In this document: in pieces, positions 10,807-21,849 of the stretch
How positions within the stretch are numbered: position 1 is the stretch's first letter
How the letters are laid out: each line of letters starts with the position of its first letter
NCBI RefSeq assembly: GCF_030253575.1
Contig: NC_080559.1
Coordinates: forward strand, 31,088,501 to 31,152,500
Reading direction: 5' to 3'
Origin: Rhododendron vialii
Lineage: Eukaryota > Streptophyta > Magnoliopsida > Ericales > Ericaceae
Length of the DNA stretch: 64,000 nucleotides
The notes under the pieces: generated by a model
Told to the model about the DNA's origin: nothing
What the model saw: only the letters and a program-made list of their open reading frames with translations
Databases searched by the model: none
Position numbers and translations under genes: made by a program

Positions 10807-11066
10807 TTAATACACATTCACACCCTTATTATCTGCTACTCATAGCCTGTCAATCTATTGACTCAGGCCATGTGGAAAAGCACCTTATAAAATTAGATTT
10901 CCAGGATCTAGGCGGCAGCAATTGCGGCCTTCATTTATGTCAACGCCCAACTCCAGCAGAAAAAGCCAATGGCCTCCCTCCCCCCCCCTCGCCCACATTG
11001 CTCATCTCATCTGCCATTCAAATTTAGTAGATTATCTCGTTTTTTTTTTTCCCCTAGGGTTTCTAC

Positions 11067-11101
11067 CCAATCAAAACGTAGTTGTCATCACATGGAAAAC
11101 A
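11067..11101 (-). repeat. 35-bp exact inverted copy of the array spacer
   Basis: This site, beginning ccaatcaaaacgtagttg, is the exact reverse complement of 6871-6905 (the spacer between array units 2 and 3 plus two bases). The spacer at 5776 differs by one base. It lies about 150 bp upstream of the MEB-like start codon. See the findings. Confidence 0.85.
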
Positions 11102-11142
11102 CCACAAAAAAATACAGACAACAAATACTGACCCGTCATCAT

Positions 11143-11198
11143 AGCCATACTGACCATATATAGTAGTAGTAGCCATACTGACCATATATGCAGTAGTA
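11143..11198 (+). promoter_or_regulatory. 28-bp direct repeat with TATA-like core upstream of the MEB-like gene
   Basis: 'agccatactgaccatatat' occurs at 11143 and again at 11171, each followed by an agtagtagt stretch. The atatata within the first copy is about 90 bp before the start codon and could serve as a TATA box. The role is inferred from position only. Confidence 0.4.
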
Positions 11199-11209
11199 GT
11201 ACTCTGTTT

Positions 11210-11210
<1 letters not shown>

Positions 11211-11244
<34 letters not shown>
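11211..11244 (+). repeat. (GA)n tract in the 5' leader of the MEB-like gene
   Basis: A pure AG/GA dinucleotide run ending three bases before the ATG at 11248. It is probably transcribed leader. GA repeats near plant start sites can bind BASIC PENTACYSTEINE factors; that this one does so is inference. Confidence 0.7.
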
Positions 11245-11245
<1 letters not shown>

Positions 11246-11247
11246 CA

Positions 11248-14200
11248 ATGGAAGTGGCAGAGCAACAGCGAGAATGGCAGAAAGAGGAGGTGGAGGAGGA
11301 GGAGGCAGCCTTGGAAGGAAGGAGGGCCAGAAATCTCGCCGCTGGGGTCAGTGATGCAGCTGATGCTAGTAGTGGTGATGAAATGCTGCCGTTTTCGGAT
11401 CCGGTCAGTGAATCGGAAGAAGTAGAGTATCGACGAGAGGAGCTGCACTACAGTAATAACGGGAATAGCGAAGAGCGGAACGGGGTCGAATTACGGAAAA
11501 CAACGGAGAGGGGTGCTGCTAGTACTGCTAGTGGTGAGGAAATGCTGGCCTCTTCAGCAGCGCCTGTTGGAGAAAGCAAAGATGTCAAATTGCGAAGAAC
11601 GGAGACTGGTGTTACTGGTGGTGAGGAAATGCTGACCTCTTGCTCTTCGGGGCCTGTTGATGAATTTCAAGAAGAAGAAGAATCTAGACAGGAGGAGCTT
11701 TGGATTGGTATTGAGGTCGAATCAGAACAAAAATCGGAGAAGAACGTTTACTATGACCAAGACCAAGGTACGTAACTCGCTATCTAAGATGATTGGATGC
11801 CATCATACAGAAAGATTTGAGCTTAAAAGTGAACATAGCTTAATGAAAAAATAGAATTCATGTGTCGATCCTAATTAATTAGGACACAATGCCCGGTTTG
11901 ATTTGTCGTTTGATTTGACATCAGAATTTTTTTCTGATCTGGGTTTGATTTCAGATGTTCTATGTTAGTATTATATACCTTTGTGGGGGTCCAGTAATCT
12001 TGCCGTGGGTTTTTCGTTCCTCTTCCTTCTTGTTTATAGTATTAATCTATTTGAAGTGGGTTTCCACTGAAGTGTGGAGTGTGCTTTTGGCATTTTCTGT
12101 TTCACCCGGCGGGGAAGATAAAAGGAAGTTCACAAATTACAACAATGCCCTCAACTTTCTCTATTTCTTCTTCTTTTCTGACAAGAGTAAAGAACAGGAA
12201 AAGGGGGGGCCCTTCCCTTCTCTTGCATCCCCAAATTTCCCTTTTTTCTCAATAGTATGTGTGTATATAAGCTTATAAATCTGCAAACATATATGGGATG
12301 GAAGATCTCGATTTTGTGAAAATGAGCTCATTTTGGGATTTGCCATGGTGGAACCCATCCTCATGGGATCTATTTGGGGTAATTTCTCTTTACTCCGTTG
12401 AAACATGTTTTGTGGGTTTGCCTGTGTTTCTCTTTTTAGGAAGCATTTATTGGATTGGTCTCATAAATTAGCATTCATTTACTCTCGGGCTGCTTTATGA
12501 TTTTTCCAGTATCATCTCTTGATTGCTACTGAAGTCGGTTATAGTTGTCAAATCATTGCTCAAACGCACCAAGACAGACAGTGGTTCAGGAGAGTGATGC
12601 CTGTGAAATTTGTGCAATGTACTGGTTATATTGAACATGCAAACAAAACAATCGAATGTATACCAGAAATAGTTTTCCCTCCTTAATAATTTGGATGAAG
12701 CCTTGTATTATAGGATCTACATATCTTGACATGAAAGCTCTTCAAAGTAAATTATTCAATCCATTCCTTCACTGTGGGATGTTATTTCTTAATTTCTATT
12801 TTTATCTTTGTGATCAGTGAACTTGCAATGACTGTCTTCTTTCTTTTCTGACCAAAGGAACTGGAATTGTCATATAATGTAATAGGAAGTGCATCATCTT
12901 TCTAGTTGAATCTTCTCCATAGCTCCAGTTTGAGCTGGAAATTGCTGAAATATCATGCTCATTGTGAAACACAGTTCTTTTATTTCTTACCCCCTTTAAT
13001 ATGAGATATTTTAGAAGTCATTACTTAATTAATGCATCCTTAAGTACTAGCGATTGTTGTGAAACTGCAACATTTTCCCCCTTTATTTCTTTGAGTGAAG
13101 GAATGTGGAAATGTCGAAACTGCTGTTGGACCTACCAAAGTGGATGTCCTTGGATTGATCACACTCAACATTCTAAGTGGCACTTACATATGCCGATGAA
13201 TCCCGAATCTGTAAATCAATGGGGGCGATGTTTCTTTTGTGAAACTGAAGGTCAGTAGATAACATGATTTGTGAAAAATTCAGTACCGCGACTAGTCAAA
13301 CTGAAGGTCTGCCATGAAATATAAGTTTTATTTTGTACTTTTTGATAACATGGATAATAGAGTGGTTTGACCTCATCAACAACAATAATTATTGTCGTAG
13401 AGCTGTTTGGTTGCTGCATGAGTTGGAGTTAAAAGATTCTTTTTGGTAGAGCATCATGTCGAGTTTCACCAGAAATCTCTTAAATGAAAATGAAATTTAA
13501 AATACAGTTTTCTTAGTAGGTTACTATTCTTGTTCCACTATTAGCTTTTGTAATCTGGGTTAAGAATTTTCTTGTTGTGTGCATGCTATGCACATGAAAT
13601 CTGTTGGTGGACATTACTATTTTTTCCTTTTGCTCATGCAAGCTTGCTAATACTTCTAGTCCTCTACTGTTCTTTAACTAATTTTTGTACGTCCATGCTT
13701 TGTGTTTCAAAACTAGGTTAGCCATGAATGTTTGTTTGCTACATGATCTCAGGTACCGAAACAATTTCTGGATATTCTGTGACTGATAATAGCGGTGTGC
13801 GAGGTTCTGCTTCTGAGAAACTTTTTGGAGATGATGTATTAGTTGCCACATTAACAAAAGTTGAGAGCCAGAGAGATGACAACTTCACTGGTTTTGGACT
13901 TCAGCCCTCTGAAAAATCATCAGAAGAACATAGAACAAATAAGTCTTTGACAGATATAACAGAATCACATGATGAGATTCAGTTAATCGAGGAGATTGAT
14001 AACGAATTGACAGAATTTGATGTTGAGAGAGTGTTAGAGAAGCAGGATACACATGATCTGTACTGTCCTAATTGCAATTCTTGCATTACCAGAAAGGTTA
14101 TTCTTCGTAAAAGAAAACGCAAAATTCGAATTTCTGTTGACGATCCAAAACGTTACAAATTGGAAACGGAAGTTGCATCTGAGTTAGATGGTATTTCTGT

Positions 14201-17200
14201 CCATGCAACCAAAGCAGCTGATATTTCCTTGGCCGGTAGCATGGAGCCTGCTGCCGATGAATATGATCATGTGAGAGAGCCAAAGGTTTTCAGATGCTTA
14301 TCATGCTTCAGCTTTTTCATACCTTGCGGTACAAATCCACTCCAGCATAGCAGAACTTATTCTATTTGATTCTATTTGTGGTTTTTGTTAGCATTACATT
14401 TTAACCTTGGCATAATTATTTGAATACTGATTCCTCATAGGGATGGGGTGGGGATGAAATCTGGTCCAGACATATGTGCAATAAAGTAAAATATGAACCT
14501 GTATATTAGAATGCTAAGTCATACCCAATTCTGATTCTCTTATCAGTTTCTTCCTTTAACTCTGTGCCACCTGTCTTTTGCCATCCTATTTGTTGTAAAC
14601 CTTAAACAGGTACATGGAACTCTCCCTGAATTTATTGTTACTCAATAGTACTGACCATTCAACTGTTTTTCCTTAATTTAATTATCTCACCCCCTCTTGA
14701 ATATAGTTTCTCAGTCAACAATGAGATATTTAGTCTCCCTTACAGAAAGTCTGGGTAAGACTAATCTTTTTTGAGTTCCCCTATGAGGATTGATACTGCT
14801 TGATTCATTGCAAGTATGGAGGTCCTTGCTTTTACTCATAAGAAAGTAAGACCACACCCCATATGCTGCTAATAGACAGTTAGAATGTGGAATCTGTATC
14901 AGATTATGTTTCCATGTATCACATTGCATTGCTCTCCTTTTCTGTTTCCTATCTGAGTTGTAATATTCAGGTTCTTGCAACAGACAGAAGATATTCACAT
15001 TTGTTTAATCATTTCAGGTGAGGGTTTTACGCTATTCAAGATATTTGGAGATAAAAGTGGCAAGAAAAAGATGCAAAGTCCTCAACCGATACCTGTGGTG
15101 GAGAAAAATTGGCTATTCTCTATTTTTGCATCGCGTAAGGAAGAAATGTTGAGTGAGCAAGGTAGTGCATCATCTGCAATCCTTTTTCATTAGCTATGGT
15201 GGGCTAGAAATATTTGTCTACTGCAGTGAAGTATATATGCTAATAGAACTGTAATTTGCAAAATAACACATTAGTTTCTTCCACTACTGGTCTATTTCTT
15301 TTGAGTTAGTGTTTTTATCTTTTTCTCGTGTTACAACTTCGGTTATCTTCCAGATTCACATAATATTGGTTAACCTTACTTATTTTTCTTCCTCATAGGA
15401 GAAACTTGACACAAGTTAGAAGAAATTTTTGGGCTCTCTTGGGATGGTGGAGGAAGGGCAGGGGAACTAAATTGAGAGAAACAAGACTGGAGTATAAACA
15501 AATTGAGTAGGAAATAAAAGGGAATATGCTTGAAGTGAAAACACTCTTAACTCTAGGACCTAGGGGGGGATTACTAAGGAGAGTACTTCAATTGAAATTG
15601 AATCTCAATGGGAGTGTACTGAAGCCCTTATTGTTGCATTGTTTATACTCCCCATATACTAGTGATGCATTAGCTATGTTCATTGATTTGAAAGAAAAAC
15701 CTCCCATCGTATTTTTCTGAACCTATCTCTTGATTGATGTGCTAATACAGGAAGCGGCGGCAAAATGTATGTGGAAGAAAATATTGTTGCCGCATCAAAA
15801 CAAGAAGTTGAATCACCTCTTCTATCTTTTGGTGCTCAAGGGCATGTTCAAATTAGTACTGATGAACATCAGAACGGTGGGGTTAGCATTGTACCTCCAT
15901 CAGCCCAAGGCCCCAAATTGGTTGCGGAACCTATAGCTGTTGATATAATCAAAAAAGGTGCAGGTAATTGGAAAATTACAGTTTTTGCTTAAGAATGAAG
16001 AAATCCGTTTATCAAGTGCAAGATTCTTATTTCTTTGGATTTTCTGTTAACCATAGCCCTTACAATGTCATCTATTCTGACCAAGCTTGTACCGTATGAC
16101 CCTGCTTCACATGCTACTGCAACTATAGCGTCTAATTTATTGATGCCGCTGGGGTGTGAAGTTTTCATGATTAATCTTCTCACTAGTAATGTTTTCAAAA
16201 GAAGTTTGGTTGTTGATTGCATTTTACGATGCATGCGTTATACCATGGACTGATGTATGCAATGCTTTTTGCTGAGTGGTGGATGGGTTTCTTGACCTCT
16301 GGTGCAGAGGGGGCTGCATTCGACAATCTTGATTTCGGTAGGGTCCACCAGTTGGATTCATCAAGTTCTTTGAATGAAATGCTTTGGGGAAAAGGAAGTG
16401 ATCATCTAGCTACTCAACTTGCTGGGAGAACTCCAGTTCAAACTGAAGAACCTGCTGAAAATGATGTTCATAAACCTCAACTAGGTGGACTAAAGATTCC
16501 AGTTCATTCAAGTCCAGAATCTTTAACTCAAGATAAACCAGGGAAGGATGAAAAACTCATTTTGGCAATGGAAAGGAATACAGCAGGTATAGTTTCTCAC
16601 AGTGATGCAGTAGTTGTTGTAAAAAAACCACATTTGAGCTTGCAACTTCCCTTCGGAATAATGTTATGGAATTGGGTTGAGATATTCCAAGCTATCTTAG
16701 TCTTTTGCTTTTAAACAATAAATTTATTCTCAACATTAAACATTTGGAAGCACCAAGGATTTAGTTCTCATTTTAGTTATTATTGCCTGTTGAATGGAGC
16801 AGGTGCAGCTGTTGAAGATTCAAAATTGCAAAAACCAGTTCCAGTACTCGAAGGGTCAGATATCACTGGGAAAGGGAATATTTTACCAGACTTCCCTGCT
16901 GAGAAAAGGCAAAATGTTGGGGCCACACTTCCCATCAGCTCTGTAGTTGAAGCTAGAAATGTGGAAATCAAAATAAGCCGTAATGGTCAGTGAATATAGT
17001 TTTTGAATTGCTTCTCCTATGAACTACATTCATATGCACTTCGAGTGATACTGTTTCAGACAAGACTTAGTAAACATAATGTGTTTCACATTTCCAGGAA
17101 CAGCATATCCTTCTGAAGTTTCTCAGCATTCCATAAATGGCACCAAAGTGAACATTCAAATAGAAGAGACCTTGAAATCTGATAAGGCCCATAAGGGTGC

Positions 17201-19191
17201 CTTAAGTCTACCAGTACAGGATGCTCAGTTGCTTCAAGGCACACTAGCCAACATTACAAAAGATCCAGCTAAAAGCAGTGCAAGTAAGAAATAGAGGTTT
17301 CTAAACATTTTTATTTTCTTTTGCTTGTTTGCTTCTTTTTTTTTTTTTGTGGGGGGGGGGGGGGGGCGCACCTGTTTTTTCTGTGAGGCACTGAGGCCAC
17401 TCTGTAAGTATAGCATCCCTTCAAGACCTCTATTATCCTAATGAATGCTTATGTTTTTTTTATCTCATCCATACTAATTCCTTGTTTAGACTCACAGTGT
17501 CAAATTATTGTGGTATCACTCTATGTCGCAGGTCCAGCAGATACAATCATTACAATAGAAGGACCAGTTGAGACAACCAGCTCTCAGGAAGCGCAAGATA
17601 TTATTACTTCACCAGACATAGTCCCATTAATACCACCTCGGAGTGCTGAAGCTGGAGGATCCCGTGGAGTGGAGATAATAAAAAGCATAGTATATGGTGG
17701 TCTACTGGAATCAATCACTAGCCTAGGTATTGTGTCGTCTGCAGCCGGTGGTGATGCCTCCACATGTAAGTCTTTCAGATTTTTCTTTCAGCCGTGCTCA
17801 CTATTGTACACTTGGTAAAGCTGTATGAGAAACAATTTCACATATCTTTTCAGATTCTCGTTCATGTTACGGTATGAGGTACCTTGAAATAGTTGCTTTC
17901 TATCATTTTTAACATGTAAATGTAGCAAATATTTAAATGTCAAGTGACATTTAGTTAGGTTTCGGCCAAATATTTATGGAAGTTATCCCCTGTATGTATG
18001 CTCTGTTACAGTGAAATTTGAAAATGCCTACTAAAAAATCCGTGCAAGTATTAAAAAAGTCCCATTAACCACATATATAAAATTTCGACGTAGCAGTCTT
18101 GGTTGCTACTGATTGAGGGCTCTGTTTTCTTCTTTCTTTTATCTCGGCTCTTTGAAATTCATTGATCTTGGTAATAAGTCTTTTGATCTCATTGCAGTAA
18201 ATATCTTGGCTTTGGGATTGGCTAATCTCGTCGGGGGACTTTTTGTCATTGGTCATCATGTGAGTCTCTCTTGTCGCCTCCTATTCGTTGCAAATGATTC
18301 AGAAACAAATGTCTGGCGAAAACAAAAGAAAAATCTCTTCAATCGTGCTATAGACACACACAAAATACACGCATGGGGACAAAGATTGGTGGTCCACACA
18401 CCAAAATTATAGTGCGTGTGGGCCCCCAAGTTTATGTGAGTGTGTGTATGTTGTGTGTCCATGGCATTTTCCAAATCTCTTTAGTTAATCCACATGTTTT
18501 CGGTCTTGCAAATTATAGTAGCTCTTCCACTGCTGCAACCAAATATGCAAGTCTCGTTGCTTAAATAACAACATTTAGACACTTACGATGAGAAAGTTAA
18601 AAGTTCATGTTGAGATGTTTCTGTCAACGTGATAATGTTCTACATCATGGGTTTCGAAATGTTCTGTGAGATTTCAATTTTTGTTGGACTTCAGCTGACA
18701 TTGTAATCTTACAGCTTTGGGACCTGAAAGATGACCATCCAATCGAAACGTCCGATCAAGTAACCACTCAGAAAAATCGGTACCAAGAACTACTGGGTCG
18801 GAGGCAGAATTTCTGGCTTCATGCAACTGTTGCCATATTATCATTTCTCATTTTCGGCTTAGTACCTCCGGTAGTTTATGGCTTCACATTTCGTGTGAGT
18901 GACAACGTGGACTATAAGCTCATCTCGGTTGCAGGAGCTTCTCTTCTCTGCATCATCATACTTGCTATCGGAAAGGTTTACGTCCAGAGTCAAAGGACAC
19001 CAAAAGCTTACCTAAAAACCATAACCTACTATGTCGTCATAGGTTTTATGGCATCAGGTGTTTCTTATGCAGTTGGTGATCTAATCAAGATTCTCATGGC
19101 CAAACTCGGTTGGTTCGATTCTACTCTAGCTCTAACTTTTCCCATTCCTGGGGCAGCGACACCTGTAGAGCCAGCTTGGGGATCCTATTAG
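11248..19191 (+). CDS. Membrane protein of ER body-like protein (VIT1/CCC1 family), 11 exons
   Basis: Exons: 11248-11767, 13101-13250, 13753-14328, 15018-15161, 15751-15963, 16310-16585, 16803-16985, 17098-17283, 17532-17765, 18198-18259, 18715-19191. All have GT-AG borders and keep one frame of 1006 aa. Exon 1 is acidic, with three 'GEEML' modules. Exon 2 carries WKCRNC...RCFFCE, exon 3 has YCPNCNSC before a KRKRK run, then FRCLSC: likely metal-binding cysteine clusters. Exons 4-8 encode a long, low-complexity, probably disordered linker. Residues from about 750 form the VIT1-type domain: EIIKSIVYGGLLESITSLG, then NILALGLANLVGGLFVIGHH and further membrane helices to ...EPAWGSY. Known members (Arabidopsis MEB1/MEB2) sit in the ER-body membrane, and the family moves iron or manganese. 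Transport by this protein is inferred. Ten of the introns separate phase-1 exons except the last, which is phase 0. Confidence 0.9.
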
Positions 19192-20489
19192 TGGTCACGG
19201 AGTTTCAAAACCAGCATTGTTTCTGAATCTTGCTTGGGGCAAAGCCTCAGCGCTGAATGTTGAAGATTATGCATTTCGGGTTGAAGCCACAGCTTTCCCA
19301 ACGGCCCTTTTTTTCCCCCACTTTTTGAGGTGGAGGTGTTAGTTTCCACTTTCCAGAATGAAGTTTTTAGCATCCCCTTTCCAGAATGAAGTTTCCACTT
19401 TCCAGAATGTATTTTCCACTGGATTTGATAGTCCCATGGGGAGTGATAAATTGTACGAGCGACAATAATTCATCGGGATGAATACCATGATGCATTTTTC
19501 CTTGGGAAACTAGGATTATCCATATTTGAGTAAATTCCTTTCGAGGCACGATTAAAAAGAGGAATTGGGTGAGCGTTGTCCAGCCACCACACCGAGTTGT
19601 GCAGCCTTGGGTCCTCAATCATCCATGGGTACATCAACGATAGTCGAAAAATATGATCGGACACAATAGTCTTTAGGGGAATTCAACGATAGTCGAAAAA
19701 TATGATCTTTTACCTGGATGATTTGTTTGATGCATCCTACCAGATAGAAGCCATAGTTTAATAAGATCACATTAATAAGCTCAAGTGAGCCCACCAAGGC
19801 CGCACCCCACCCACCCTACTCCTTCCCCTACAAAGCTACAACCAAACATGCTCCAATGTGTGAGGTCCCGCATACTTCCATGACTGTGAATGTTTTTTTT
19901 GTTTTTTTTTTTGTGCAAGTGTGTTTCGATAATTTTTGTCCCTCCCCTCCCTCATGCTGGAAGGTTGACAACGATACACGCGAGGTTCTTCCAACTGTAA
20001 TGCTCTTTGTACACAGATAACCGATCGAACAAAGATTAGAATCTCCAACTGAAATGCTTTGGACTCAATAACCAAACAAAGTTTTTGGACAGTGACGCAC
20101 TTGGCACATTTGCGTCTAAATAGCGAACATCTGTGTCCGTAGCATTCCTCTTCTTGGTACTGATGAACGTCGGAGGCTGTGGCAGAACCCACTGGCCATC
20201 ACACCCATTACACGGTCAGACAGGAATTATTTCCGACCCAGCTGAGAATTTTGGCAACAAGTCAATCTTAGAATTGAAGGGCATTGAAGTTCCCCTTTTC
20301 CCATAAAAACATGCCAGAAAATGTTTCCGTGAACCCCCCACTCCGGGACCAGCACGGAAACAGGGAAAATGGTCCAGCTTCAAAATGATAGCTTAGGCAC
20401 CCCCGCATTAATATGGGGTATTTATCCACAAGGCTGTCTCTGAAACAGTGAAATTTCATCTAAAAAAAACAGTTAAAAAATAATAATTA
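19192..20489. other. Intergenic stretch downstream of the MEB-like gene
   Basis: No gene I can support. It includes a ~50-bp direct duplication ('caacgatagtcgaaaaatat' at about 19634 and 19685) and repeated 'ttccagaatgaagttt' at 19355-19400. A 118-codon minus-strand frame at 19836-20192 has no recognisable domain. Confidence 0.5.
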
Positions 20490-20795
20490 TGGGTACACCC
20501 TCTGGTGTACACCAAATTTTGTGGGGTTCACTTCGACGTCGTGTCGCACACAAATGATCTGAGCCGTTCAATTTGTATAAAACATAATTTCAAGAGTCTC
20601 TACAAGAAAACAACTCATTTGATTGTTGTTAAAGACTTAATCGATTTTTGCCTCTGAATTTGCAGGGACGAAAACTGAATCCATTGATCAAACTCTTACC
20701 GACATCCGAAGGAACTGATTATAAACAAATTGAACAATTCTGATCATTATGGGACCTATTTTGTGTACATTTGGTTCGCACGAAATGGTGTACCC
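20490..20795. mobile_element. Inverted-repeat MITE with TA duplication
   Basis: Ends are tgggtacacc and ggtgtaccca, flanked by TA on both sides (20488-20489 and 20796-20797). The subterminal 'ggtgtacaccaaattttgtg' pairs imperfectly with 'tttgtgtacatttggttcg'. The 306-bp size and TA target site fit a Tc1/mariner (Stowaway-type) MITE, although the ends are not the classic ctccctccgt. Confidence 0.65.
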
Positions 20796-20923
20796 ATAGT
20801 TGGCCATACTGAAAAAAGGAAAAAGGATTCCACAAAAGGCAAAAGACCAGTAAAGCAATGGGGGAAAATGCCTTTCAAAAAAAAAAAAAAAAGTAAAGCA
20901 ATGGGAAACCAGTTATGGTATAA

Positions 20924-21564
20924 GAGCATCCACAATGTAATAATCAAAACTAAAAGGTTGCTAAAGTTAGCAACGTTTGCTCAAAAAAGTACTCACATTG
21001 TAATAACCAAACTTAGCAACCTCTTAGCAACTCATAATTTTGGCCTTTGAATAATCAAAACTAGTAACTTTTTGCCAATAATCAAATTTAATGGTCTCTA
21101 CATTTTTTCAATCAAGTACAACCATCATTACATAAAAACCTTTTCTCTCAACAATGTTTCCAGAAAATTGTTTTTAAAAACTGTTTTTTTCAGAAACTTT
21201 AAAAAAAATTTAAAAAAAATTATAAGTGTTTTTACACAAAAAAAACGGATTCTAACAGTTTTTCAAAAAAAAAAAAAAAACTGTTTTTTTAAAACTGTTT
21301 TCTTTTTGAAAAAAACTATTTTCAAATTTTTTTTCACTAAACTATTTTTTTTTTCAAAAAGAGTATTCAAATTATTGTCAAAAAATTTAGTTTTTAGAAT
21401 TTTGTAGTTTAAAAAGGTAATGTGGCAAGTTTTGGTTATCCAATTTTGATTATTACATTGTGAACCTCTATATTGCTAACTTTAGCAATGTCTTAAATGG
21501 ATAATCAAAAGATGATGTGGTAACTTTTGGTTATCCAATTTTGATTATTACATTGCGGATGCTC
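20924..21564. mobile_element. Large PIF/Harbinger-type MITE (641 bp)
   Basis: Left end gagcatccacaatgtaat; right end attacattgcggatgctc. TAA is duplicated on both sides (20921-20923 and 21565-21567). The inner arms repeat the 'ttaccaaacttagcaacctc' and 'ggttatccaattttgattat' motifs several times. The centre is a poly-A/poly-T rich stretch (21170-21370) whose frames are only low-complexity K/F/L runs. Confidence 0.75.
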
Positions 21565-21849
21565 TAATGCGCCAGAAACTTCATGGTGTAATGCACCAGA
21601 AACTTCGAACTTATCCTACGTGAAATAACAAATTACACATCCCTAACATAACAAAAATGCTCTTTTTTTCACATGAAAGATTAATGCATACCAATACAAA
21701 ACCAGATGATGCATGTGTGACATCCAGAGTACAACCCCGTTTTATGCAGTCAAAGGTAGCTTTGCGCAAACATCATCGATGCCCTACTAGTAGGAAGGTG
21801 AAATTATTGAGCAAATGGCCTCGCCACAAGTCTTGCTGTCGACAGGTTC

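Noticed and set aside
18350..18450. Possible GT/AC-rich inverted repeat MITE in the MEB-like intron 10
   Set aside because: The pairing is mostly simple 'cacaca/tgtgtg' sequence, with no clear ends or target duplication.
19836..20192. 118-codon Cys-containing minus-strand frame as a small secreted protein
   Set aside because: No signal peptide, no family resemblance, and it ends in a poly-lysine run from a low-complexity poly-T stretch.
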